Shown one piece after another: positions 46,575 through 54,294 of a DNA stretch of 64,000 bases (positions within the stretch are counted from its first letter, which is position 1; each line of letters opens with the position of its first letter). Under the pieces are notes generated by a model that was not told the origin of the DNA, searched no databases, and was given only the letters and a program-made list of their open reading frames with translations. The stretch is taken from positions 32,030 to 96,029 of the forward strand of contig JADKGB010000016.1 in assembly GCA_016717225.1 (NCBI GenBank). The letters run 5' to 3'. A program made the translations under genes and the position numbers. Origin of the DNA: Flavobacteriales bacterium. Lineage in GTDB: Bacteria; Bacteroidota; Bacteroidia; Flavobacteriales_F; PHOS-HE28.

Positions 46575-46637
46575 TAGGACTGTGCCTTGGCGACGGCGAG
46601 CGAGATGGTGGAACCGTGGACGATGAGGCGGGGCATG
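46574..46637 (-). pseudogene. Short 5' relic of a dihydrofolate-reductase-family gene
   Basis: The 20 codons MPRLIVHGSTISL... match the start of RibD/DHFR-family proteins (usually MPRLIVHGxTISLDGYGAGP). After about 13 codons the match is lost and the frame closes at a TAA that overlaps the crp start. The first 25 bases are identical to those of the longer relic at 47.7 kb, 1.1 kb upstream. It is a remnant left by recombination or deletion. Confidence 0.55.
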
Positions 46638-46653
46638 GTGAAGGTTCGTTCTA

Positions 46654-46950
46654 TTAACGAGGATGGCCCCATCGGCTGGGGTTGCGGCTGGAGTGGAATA
46701 CGCTGTAGATGATGATCGTGTCCTTCATCACCCGGAACACGATGACGTATGGGAAGCGCTTCAGGTTGACCTTCTTGAAAGGCCCACGCCATTTCGAGAA
46801 GCCTGTCGGGCGTTGACGAAGCACGTCGAAGTACTCCTGAACCTCATCATGGAAGTCCTCTCCAAGGCCGTCGCGTTGACCTTCGTACCAGAGGTAGGCT
46901 TCTATGAACTCCGCGCTGGCAACATCCCGGACTTCCAGCCGGTAGCTCAT
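46654..46950 (-). CDS. ParE/RelE family toxin
   Basis: The 98 residues match the RelE/ParE fold: LEVRDVASAEFIEAYLWYEGQRDGLGEDFHDEVQEYFDVL and the beta strand region RFPYVIVFRVMKDTIIIYSVFHSSRNPSRW. ATG 46950 is taken, overlapping the antitoxin stop by 4 bases; the upstream open frame is antisense to the antitoxin reading and not real. It inhibits gyrase or ribosomes in known members. Confidence 0.85.
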   Translation of the reverse strand: MSYRLEVRDVASAEFIEAYLWYEGQRDGLGEDFHDEVQEYFDVLRQRPTGFSKWRGPFKKVNLKRFPYVIVFRVMKDTIIIYSVFHSSRNPSRWGHPR

Positions 46951-47189
46951 GCCTTCTTCGCCTTGCGCGCCATCTCGCGCACTTCTTCCCACGTGTAGCT
47001 CTTGCCCTCGCCGCGCTTGTACTCCTCTTCGCGCTCCTTCACGATGTTGTAGTGCTCGTCGGTGAGGCCGTCCTCATCCTCCCCGTTCTTTTCCGAACGG
47101 AACAGGTCGGCCACTTTCTTCAGCAGGCCTTCATCGGTCGTGCGCAGCAGGCGCTCGATCAGTTGGAGCTTGAGGGACTCGGTGGACAT
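46947..47189 (-). CDS. Antitoxin (addiction-module component) of the ParE toxin
   Basis: The 80-residue acidic/basic protein (STESLKLQLIERLLRTTDEGLLKKVADLF, TWEEVREMARK) resembles the small antitoxins paired with ParE/RelE. It overlaps the toxin by 4 bases (ATGA). It follows the DUF433 gene by 2 bases, so three genes form one unit. Confidence 0.75.
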   Translation of the reverse strand: MSTESLKLQLIERLLRTTDEGLLKKVADLFRSEKNGEDEDGLTDEHYNIVKEREEEYKRGEGKSYTWEEVREMARKAKKA

Positions 47190-47191
47190 GG

Positions 47192-47422
47192 CTATGCAGG
47201 CATTGGATATGAACGCGAGCCTTGCGCCAAGTCAGCACCGAAAGCTAGGCACGCGCGAATGTCTTCCTCGGTCAATTCATTGAAGTCCGTCATCAACTCC
47301 TTCACCGACATGCCTCCCGCCATATAGCCCAGTACATCACCCACGGTGATGCGCATGCCCCGGATGCACGGCTTGCCGCTGCGCTTGCCCGGCTCGATGG
47401 TGATGATCTTGCGGTAGTCCAT
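47192..47422 (-). CDS. DUF433 domain protein
   Basis: The 76 residues are a complete DUF433: IITIEPGKRSGKPCIRGMRITVGDVLGYMAGGMSVKELMTDF and IRACLAFGADL. DUF433 is an antitoxin-like winged helix usually next to a DUF5615 PIN-like toxin. No DUF5615 is seen here; instead the pair downstream is of ParE type. Role unknown. Confidence 0.85.
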   Translation of the reverse strand: MDYRKIITIEPGKRSGKPCIRGMRITVGDVLGYMAGGMSVKELMTDFNELTEEDIRACLAFGADLAQGSRSYPMPA

Positions 47423-47504
47423 GGCGGATAGTTGTACGACACGAAGTTAGGGGCAGTGAGGCTATGAACGTTGTTTGATGGGAAGTGCGCTATCCGGTCC
47501 CGTA

Positions 47505-47735
47505 TCAGTCCAACCCCTTGATGCTCAAGGCAGAAATTGTTTGATGGTTGTTTGATGCCGGGGGTATGCCGCCGTGGTTCTGCCTGAAGTGACGCGGGCG
47601 CACCAACCGATCGTGCAAGGCCTCACCGCCGATCGTGCGGGGCGTCCAGCGATTGGTGCGGACCTGCCGGCGGCAGGCAGGCCGACACCATAGCCGCCGA
47701 GCGAGATCTCGACCGTGGACGATGAGGCGGGGCAT
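47505..47735 (-). pseudogene. 5' relic of a dihydrofolate-reductase-family gene, frameshifted
   Basis: The start MPRLIVHG is followed after frame changes by ISLGGYGVGLPA, then by RTNRWTPRTIGGEALHDRLVRPRHFRQNHGG. These match the RibD/DHFR family (TISLDGYGAGP, GGEALHDW, FRQ) in order. At least two indels are needed and the gene stops after about 75 codons, before the C-terminal half. It is a decaying remnant; the second short copy at 46.6 kb shares its first 25 bases. Confidence 0.55.
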
Positions 47736-47886
47736 GATGAGAGTTGATGTTGGAACATAGTTGGGTGCTTTCGATCAGGCCGTGAGAGCTCCGGAAGGGT
47801 CTCTTCCCGCGACCATACGATACATTGCGGGCCTACGTTCCCATTGCGACACGGTCGAATTTGCCGGTCGATCCACGAACTCGATC

Positions 47887-49649
47887 ATGCGACACCTTCG
47901 GCCATTCCTGGTCCCACTCCTGTTCTTCAGCGCGCAGGCGACGCTCTGCCAATCGCGGGAAGCAACGGCGATCGATTCGCTGATCGATCTATCCATTGCG
48001 AAGAACTGCTTCAACGGCGAAGTGCTTGTCTCCATCGGCGACGTTCCTTTCTATGAGCGGACCGTGGGCTTCCGTGACTTGCACACGAAGGAACCGCTAC
48101 AAGCCAATTCGCTCTTCAACATCGGTTCCGTATCGAAGCCCTTCACCACGGTCGCTGTGCTGCAATTGCAGGAGAAGCAGCTCCTGAGCATCGAGGACCT
48201 TGTCACCAAATACATTCCTGAGTTCCTGTACGACAGCGTCCGCATCAAGCACCTTCTTTCGCACACCTCCGGGATCGCGGCGAACATGGACTTCTGGACA
48301 GCACGGATGCAGCGCTGCGGTTGAATAACGACAGCATCGTCGGCCAATTGAACAACTATTTGCCGCCCCTTCTCTTCGCTCCCGGTTCGGCGTGGGCGTA
48401 TTCGAACATGGGCTACGACCTGCTGGCCGTTCTTGTTGAGCGCGTGACACGAATGCCGTTCGCTGGCTATGTCCAGAAGAACATCCTTGGGCCGTCCGGC
48501 ATGGATCGTACGTTCATCCCAAGCACCAGCAACATCAGCGCATGGCTGCCCAAGGGGTTGGCGGCGAAGGACGTTGTGGTTCGCACATGTTCGCCGATCC
48601 CATCCCGCCTGCAAGTGGTTATGCACGGACTCCGTCGGTCCGTTCCCTCGCCGCGATCACTACTATGTGGGTTCAAGCAATGTGTACACCACGGCCGGTG
48701 ACCTGGCGAAGTTCGATCGGGCGTTGCGCAACAATGTGGTGCTGAGCCGCGCCTCGCAAGAACTCGCTTACACGCCTTTCCTGTTGACGACCGGTGACAC
48801 CGCCCCCGGGATCCTCAGTCGCCCATTCCCTCTTACTATGGATTAGGATGGTTCATCTCCAGTGACACGACCGGCGGAAGAATCATCTGGCACAAAGGCC
48901 GAAGCTTCGGTTCACGCGCGATATTCCTGCGGAACCCGGACAAGCAACAGTGTGTTGTCGCCCTGGACAACTTCGACTACACGGGATGTGACCTGAAGGG
49001 CATCGCCTGCATGAGGATCATCAATGATCGGACCTACCGGAACCCGATCCTCAAGTCACTCGTGCAGGAGCTGGGCTGTGGTATCCACGCCGGCGGCTTC
49101 GATGCGGCCCAGGTCGAATTCAACCGGCTGAAGGGAACCGAACGGCAGAATTATTACATCTCGGCAGATGAGCTGATCGCCCTATCCGATGAACTGGTCG
49201 GTGAGGCCCAGACCCCGGATGCCGTATCCGTATTGAACCTCGGCAAGGAACTGTTCCCTGCGTCATTCGAGGTGTGTGCCGCGCTTGGGAACGTGCTATT
49301 GAGGTTGAAGAACGTCGAGGCTGCTACTGTGAATTATACCCAAGCCGCAAGGCTTTACGGCACCACGGATGAAGAACACGAAGCCCTTCTGAACGACGTC
49401 GGATACCAGTTCATCATGACGAACAGACTCGATGATGCAGCATGGGCGCTCAAGCTCAACACCGACCTGTTCCCACTTTCCTGCAACACCTATGACAGCT
49501 ATGCCTCGGCGCTGGAGATGAACGACCAACTAGACCTCGCGATCCAGAGCGAGGAGAAAGCCGTGGCGCTTGCAACCGCGCAGAAGCATGAGCTGTTACC
49601 GACCCTGATCGAGAACTTGGAGAAACTGAAAGCGAAGAGGGGCAAGTAG
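47887..49649 (+). pseudogene. Beta-lactamase-family serine hydrolase with C-terminal TPR region, split by about four frameshifts
   Basis: Read together the frames give a signal peptide (FLVPLLFFSAQATLCQ), the SxxK site SVSKPFTTVAVLQL, KHLLSHTSGIAAN, the YxN site YSNMGYDLLAVLVERV, MFADPIPPASGYA, YVGSSNVYTTAGDLAKFDRAL, YYGLGWFISSD, the HxG site IWHKGRSFGS, and a C-terminal TPR-like tail (DAVSVLNLGKELFPASFEVCAALG). Indels are needed near 48300, 48580, 48630 and 48825. All active-site motifs survive, so it was recently functional or the breaks are errors. Beta-lactamase-type hydrolases here are usually esterases or peptidases. Confidence 0.75.
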
Positions 49650-49823
49650 AGAACTTGGCTTAGAACGAAAGGCGAATATCGGATCAGCCTGTGCGCGCTT
49701 CGCGTTAGGGATTGGACCGGAAAGCCCGGAGCCGTCTTCGGCGAGGACTTGCAGGGGAAAGCCCGACGGCGAGTCTTCGAGCCGGAACGCCCACCCTTCG
49801 ACTCCGACAGCGCTCCTCATAAC

Positions 49824-50810
49824 TCAATTCAAATTCAAGTACGCGCTCAACCCGTGCAAGCCGCCTTCGCGGCCGTAGCCGCTTTCCTTGTAGCCGCCGA
49901 AGGGTGAGGTGGGATCGAACTTGTTGTAGGTGTTGGCCCAGATGACGCCCGCGCGCAATTTGCTGGTGAGGTTGAAGATCTTGCTGCCCTTGTCCGTCCA
50001 CACGCCGGCGCTGAGGCCGTAGGGCGTGTTGTTGGCTTTCTGGATCACCTCGTCCACGGTGCGGAAGGTCTGCACGGCGAGCACGGGACCGAAGATCTCC
50101 TCCTGCGCGATGCGCGCGCTCTGCGCCACGTTGAGGAAGAGCGTGGGGCGGCACCAGAAGCCTTTGCTGGGCAGGTCGCACGCGGGCTGGTACATCTCCG
50201 CGCCATCGGCCACGCCCACCTTGAGGTATTTGTTGATGGTGCCGAGCTGCTCCTTGCTGTTGATGGCGCCGATGTCGGTGTTCTTGTCGAGCGGATCGCC
50301 CACGACGAGCGAGCGCATGCGGTGCTTGAGCTTGCGGATCACTTCGTCGTGCACGCCTTCCTCCACGAAGAGGCGGCTGCCGGCGCAGCACACGTGGCCC
50401 TGGTTGAAGTAGATGCCGTTGATGATGCCTTCGACGGCCTGGTCGATGGTGGCGTCGGCGAAGATGATGTTGGCCGCCTTGCCGCCGAGTTCGAGCGTGG
50501 CCTTTTTGCCGGTGCCGGCGATGCTCTTCTGGATGAGCTTGCCCACGCCGGTGCTGCCGGTGAAGGCGATCTTGTCGATGCCCGGATGGTTGACGAGCGC
50601 CGCGCCCGTGGCACCCGCACCGGTGATGATGTTGACGACGCCATCGGGGAGTTCGGCTTCCTGGATGAGCTCGGCGAGCAGCAGCGAAGTGAGCGGTGTG
50701 GTCTCGGCGGGCTTCAGCACCACGGTGTTGCCGCAGGCCAGCGCGGGCGCGATCTTCCACGCGGCCATGAGCAGCGGGAAGGTCCACGGGATGATCGCGA
50801 AGGGCTGCAT
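49824..50810 (-). CDS. Aldehyde dehydrogenase missing its N-terminal third
   Basis: The C-terminal two-thirds of an ALDH are well preserved: PLLMAAWKIAPALACGNTVVLKPAE, the general base region ATLELGGKAANIIF, the catalytic Cys in GHVCCAGSRLF, and EEIFGPVL with TPYGLSAGVWT and FGGYKESGYGREGG. The frame is open further upstream to 51158 but the sequence there bears no ALDH similarity, so the first third was lost at about 50815. The usual oxyanion motif PWNFP reads PWTFP. It is probably inactive. Its likely former partner is the short ALDH at 37.4 kb. Confidence 0.8.
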   Translation of the reverse strand: MQPFAIIPWTFPLLMAAWKIAPALACGNTVVLKPAETTPLTSLLLAELIQEAELPDGVVNIITGAGATGAALVNHPGIDKIAFTGSTGVGKLIQKSIAGTGKKATLELGGKAANIIFADATIDQAVEGIINGIYFNQGHVCCAGSRLFVEEGVHDEVIRKLKHRMRSLVVGDPLDKNTDIGAINSKEQLGTINKYLKVGVADGAEMYQPACDLPSKGFWCRPTLFLNVAQSARIAQEEIFGPVLAVQTFRTVDEVIQKANNTPYGLSAGVWTDKGSKIFNLTSKLRAGVIWANTYNKFDPTSPFGGYKESGYGREGGLHGLSAYLNLN

Positions 50811-51383
50811 GTGTTGTGGAAAGGTAGTGCGCGGACACAATGGCGGATGTGCGGGACGGAACATGCGCGCTGATGGGAACAACTGCCGCGTAGCGAAGCG
50901 CAAGTACCCTGCACAACCACGCACAAGCGTGGTGATGGTTGAAGCAAGTGCCGCTGTGGATGGTGCGATCGACGCGATGGCTTTGACAAAGGGCGCTAAC
51001 ACCGGCGCATGCGCCGGTGCGAGCTTCCGGACGGGCGCGCAGCGCAGAGCAGGGCGGGCAACCGCCCATGGCGGGCGGTGCGCAGGGTGAATAGAGGGAG
51101 ACCATCTGCCATGCAACCGAAGCGCATGGCCGTGCAACCGAAGGTGCAGGCCCTGCAAACGGCATTAGCAGGTTCGCAAACGCCGGTGCGGGCTTTGCAA
51201 AAGGGAGTACCGCTCGATAGATCGACAGGACAGCTCACGCAACAAGGGCGCACGTTCGAGCAATGGACCTCCATTCCTCTTCATTGCTGTCGATCATTCG
51301 ACCAGTGCTTCCTGTTGGGGCTTGCCCCAACGCCGCTGGCTCCGCGAACGAATAGTAAGGTGAACGATCTTTGCTTGCAGAGA
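50811..51383. other. Structured intergenic stretch upstream of EamA, no gene recognised
   Basis: No frame gives a known protein over these 570 bases. Notable are a perfect 20-bp palindrome at 51000-51019 (half-site CACCGGCGCA) and a short GC stem with GCAA loop near 51050. It adjoins the break in the ALDH gene and may be the edge of a rearrangement. Confidence 0.5.
51000..51019. repeat. Perfect 20-bp palindrome
   Basis: CACCGGCGCA at 51000-51009 is followed directly by its reverse complement at 51010-51019, giving a G+C-rich cruciform-capable site in the gap between the truncated ALDH and EamA. Confidence 0.8.
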
Positions 51384-51812
51384 ATGCCAATGGACCGCAC
51401 GATCCTTTTCGCCCTCATCTCGATGGTCTTCGCGGGGCTTACCTCGGTGCTGGCCAAGTTCGGGATGAAGAACGTGAGCGGCGATACCGCGCTGGTGGTG
51501 CGCACCTCGTTGATCTTCGGGCTGGTGTGGTTGAACGCTTTCGCTTTCCGGCATGTGCATGCGCTGAACCTGCTGACGCGGAAGGACTATTTGTTCCTGG
51601 GGCTTTCCGGCGTGACCACGTTCCTGTCGTGGCTGTTCTACTACCGGGCCATGAAGGATGGGAACGTATCGGTGGTGGCCACGATCGACAAGGCAAGCAT
51701 CGTGGTAACGTTGCTGCTTTCGTTCTGGATCTTGAAGGAGCCTTTCACATGGCGGCTTGCAGCGGGGGCGTCGTTGATCCTGGCGGGCTTGGTAGTGCTG
51801 GTGTGGAAGTAG
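51384..51812 (+). CDS. EamA family (drug/metabolite transporter superfamily) single-unit membrane protein
   Basis: The 142 residues hold one EamA unit with about five helices (TILFALISMVFAGLTSVLAKFGMKN, LVVRTSLIFGLVWLNAF, FLGLSGVTTFLSWLFYYRAM, VVATIDKASIVVTLLLSFWILKEPF, LAAGASLILAGLVVLVW). The ATG at 51384 is chosen because residues before it are not membrane-like. Its last 29 codons recur at 54.2 kb, behind the two-gene cassette. Substrate unknown. Confidence 0.9.
   Translation: MPMDRTILFALISMVFAGLTSVLAKFGMKNVSGDTALVVRTSLIFGLVWLNAFAFRHVHALNLLTRKDYLFLGLSGVTTFLSWLFYYRAMKDGNVSVVATIDKASIVVTLLLSFWILKEPFTWRLAAGASLILAGLVVLVWK
51726..51812 (+). repeat. Direct repeat copy A: last 29 codons of EamA
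   Basis: These 87 bases (tryptophan to stop) match 54208-54294 at 78 of 87 positions; seven of nine differences are synonymous. The matched stretch begins exactly at a TGG codon. Together the copies flank the NA37/membrane-protein cassette, as expected when an element integrates at a gene's 3' end and restores the end with its own version. Confidence 0.75.
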
Positions 51813-51978
51813 TGAGAAATGCACACGCCTTGGACTCCTGGTTCTCTTGGTTGAGGGGTGACCGCACGGAACCGAGGCGCAGAGCCTGCGCGAGCAAATG
51901 CCATACAACCGATATGCTGGCGCGCTACCTTACCAGACCGATGATGACGGCAAACACGTCATCCAAATCCAACGAGGA

Positions 51979-52956
51979 ATGAAGACGGACATCAGCTTCA
52001 TCATTCATGAACTGCGCAAGGAGCAGAACACACTGACCACCGAGCGCCTTCGAGAGAAGGCCATAATACCAGCCGCTGATGAGTCCTCGTTCGTAGATGA
52101 GGTGACGGACTTGTTCAAGCGACATCAATCAGGTCGGCTGTTCGGTGAGTTCGAGTCGGACGCGGTCGCATTCCCGTTTCCTCCACTTCTGAGAACCTAC
52201 GTCGAGGATGGCGACTTCTTGGGATTCTCCAAAAAAGCTGCGCACCTGTTGGCAAGTCAGATGAACAAGATCCCGGCGGCGACCGGGGGATTCTTCTTTG
52301 CGGTGCGCTTCATTGAGGATGGGCATGACATACTGCTTATCTGCATGCTAAGCCAGAAGCAAGGTCAAGCAGTAGATGCGGCCACCTTGAGCCTCACGAA
52401 GTCGATCAGTCTACAGATGGAACAGTTGGACTTGACCGCACAGATCAACCTGACAGACTGGAAGAATTCCAAACCTGAGCCCGTCAGTTTGATCCGAGGA
52501 CGGAAGAAAGTCTCAAACTACTTCCGGGACTTCATCGGGTTGCACGAGCCACGTTCGAATACAGAGGCTACGAAGAAGTTCCGAGACCTAGCAGATGAAT
52601 GGATGGAGGAGCGTGCGTTTGAGCAAGAGAATCGAGAGAAGGTCCGACAGGATATAATAGTCTACTCAAAGAAGCGGGGCATTGAACCCCTGGAGCTGGA
52701 TTCGCTTGCAAGGCTCGTTGACCCCGAACAACATGAGGCCTTCTTTGAACGAGCCAATGCACAAGGGCTGTCAGCGGAATTCCACTTGGACCATCGTTCA
52801 CTGAAGAAATGGGAACGTGTGGTTTATTCGGAGAAGGGTGGCGGCATTCGACTAAACTTCGCCAAACGACTGCTCAACAACAGGGTGCGGTACAACGCGG
52901 AGAAGAAGACACTCACGATCCGCGAGATCGAGTTGAGATCGGAAGACCTTCAATAG
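51979..52956 (+). CDS. NA37/YejK family nucleoid-associated protein
   Basis: The 325 residues match E. coli YejK (PF04245) throughout: MKTDISFIIHELRKEQNTL at the start, GGFFFAVRFIEDGHDILLICML, INLTDWKNSKPEPVSLIRGRKKVSNYFRDFIG, and GGGIRLNFAKRLLNNRVRYNAEKKTLTI near the end. YejK binds the nucleoid; its role is obscure. Here it is in a two-gene cassette between EamA repeats, with the next gene starting 3 bases after its stop. The open frame from 51898 adds 27 non-family residues. Cassette context suggests a mobile or defence role; this is inference. Confidence 0.88.
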   Translation: MKTDISFIIHELRKEQNTLTTERLREKAIIPAADESSFVDEVTDLFKRHQSGRLFGEFESDAVAFPFPPLLRTYVEDGDFLGFSKKAAHLLASQMNKIPAATGGFFFAVRFIEDGHDILLICMLSQKQGQAVDAATLSLTKSISLQMEQLDLTAQINLTDWKNSKPEPVSLIRGRKKVSNYFRDFIGLHEPRSNTEATKKFRDLADEWMEERAFEQENREKVRQDIIVYSKKRGIEPLELDSLARLVDPEQHEAFFERANAQGLSAEFHLDHRSLKKWERVVYSEKGGGIRLNFAKRLLNNRVRYNAEKKTLTIREIELRSEDLQ

Positions 52957-52959
52957 GTC

Positions 52960-54153
52960 ATGACGGAGGTCATTGACATCTTCAAGCGGGTCCGAGCACA
53001 CCTCACTGCGTGCGTGGAGGAGAGCAGGCTGCTCAAGGGTAAGCTCCGGATACCTGCTTCCAATGCCCAACTACGCGGGGATGTGCAACGATTGCGCGAG
53101 GAAGGCGCCATTCAGACCCTGCATAAGGACGGGGCCTTGGTTACGGCCATCGGGACGGAAGAGGCGGATTATGAAGTCGTCATCGACTTGGGCAACCTTC
53201 CGGGTTACTACGAAACTTACGACGCACTGATCGAAGCATCGCCAGCGGATGTTCCATCGACCTACACTGTATGGGAAGACGACCAACAACTTGACGCCGG
53301 ATACAGATCAGCCGTTGAGCTTCTTCAGATACTTAGGAAGAAGGGAGCTGTATGGACCGATGATGCCTTTTTCGTTGTTGAAGGACAAGTCGTCGAGTTC
53401 ACACTTGGTTTCAAAGGCGCCGACACGATCGCGTTGCCGCTAGTGCTTTCGGCAATTGCCAAATTTCTCCACGAAGACCAACTTGATGCGGATGCGCGAT
53501 GGACGTTCTTCCGCAAGGCGTTGATCCGACTTTTCCACGACACCCTAAAGGATGCGCGACTCGGATCGCTCTTGAAGAACGCAAAGCTTGTCCTCGAAAG
53601 GGCACAGGAGGATCACTCGCTCTATCTCGAGCGCTACTCGTTCGAGGATCTGCTCAAGAACTTTGAAGCTAAGCGCCTGGAGTTCGTAGGCAATCTGAAT
53701 CAGGTCCTCGCCGCTGTTCAAACCGCGCTGGTTGCTGTACCGATAGGTTTCTTCCTCATTGCTGAGAAGTTCAATGCGACTGGTAGCTGGAACTTCCAGA
53801 ACATACTCCTGCTGTTAGGCGGGCTGGCCTTCTTCGCCTTGGTGTTCGTGCTGATCCTGAATCAACGCAAGACGCTTGCAAACGTGAAGAGTGCGTTGGA
53901 CGACTTTGAGGCCGATCAGAAGGAGAAAAAGACGGTCAAGCAGGAGAGGCTGCTTCGGGTTCTTGCTGCTGCGCAGGCACATCATCAGCGCGTTGGTGGA
54001 CTTCTAACCGCCGTTCAAGTGCTTCTGGTGGTCTTCGCAATATTGCTACTTGCCGGTTTCCTGTGGGCCTCCCTGAAAAGTACTGAGGAGGTGCTCTCAG
54101 CCCCTGTCTCTGCAATTATCCGAGTGATATTGAGGATAACCATAGCACCATAA
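52960..54153 (+). CDS. Membrane protein with three C-terminal helices and a coiled coil, unknown family
   Basis: The 397 residues have a soluble N-terminal half (about 1-245), TM helices at roughly 248-267, 281-301 and 348-371, and between the last two a charged helical segment (303-345, TLANVKSALDDFEADQKEKKTVK) likely to form a coiled coil. I do not recognise the family. It is 3 bases behind the NA37 gene, so the two are translated together and probably act together, one on DNA and one at the membrane. A toxin or effector activity is conceivable but no catalytic motif is seen. Confidence 0.75.
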   Translation: MTEVIDIFKRVRAHLTACVEESRLLKGKLRIPASNAQLRGDVQRLREEGAIQTLHKDGALVTAIGTEEADYEVVIDLGNLPGYYETYDALIEASPADVPSTYTVWEDDQQLDAGYRSAVELLQILRKKGAVWTDDAFFVVEGQVVEFTLGFKGADTIALPLVLSAIAKFLHEDQLDADARWTFFRKALIRLFHDTLKDARLGSLLKNAKLVLERAQEDHSLYLERYSFEDLLKNFEAKRLEFVGNLNQVLAAVQTALVAVPIGFFLIAEKFNATGSWNFQNILLLLGGLAFFALVFVLILNQRKTLANVKSALDDFEADQKEKKTVKQERLLRVLAAAQAHHQRVGGLLTAVQVLLVVFAILLLAGFLWASLKSTEEVLSAPVSAIIRVILRITIAP

Positions 54154-54207
54154 GTGCAGGCCCGTCAAAGCGCACTTCACGGCAGGCATCGCGCCAGCAC
54201 TGAACGC

Positions 54208-54294
54208 TGGTTCCTGAAGGAGCCGTTCACATGGCGGCTGGCAGCGGGGGCAGCGCTGATCCTGGCAGGCTTGGTGGTGCTGGTGTGGAAGTAG
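54208..54294 (+). repeat. Direct repeat copy B: orphan 3' end of EamA
   Basis: The 29 codons WFLKEPFTWRLAAGAALILA...K and stop copy the EamA 3' end with two amino-acid changes. Nothing upstream of the TGG resembles EamA. On the opposite strand it encodes the last 20 or so residues of the RND permease frame. Confidence 0.75.

Noticed and set aside
50991..51045. An integron attC-like site near the palindrome (GCTAAC beside a GC stem)
   Set aside because: Only one core-like half is visible, with no opposed GTTRRRY partner and no integrase.
49705..51165. A 486-codon minus-strand frame over the ALDH
   Set aside because: It is a shifted frame of the ALDH gene with Arg/His/Pro-rich, unlikely composition.
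51898..51978. N-terminal extension of the NA37 gene from ATG 51898
   Set aside because: The family starts at MKTDISFIIHEL (51979); the preceding codons are dissimilar.
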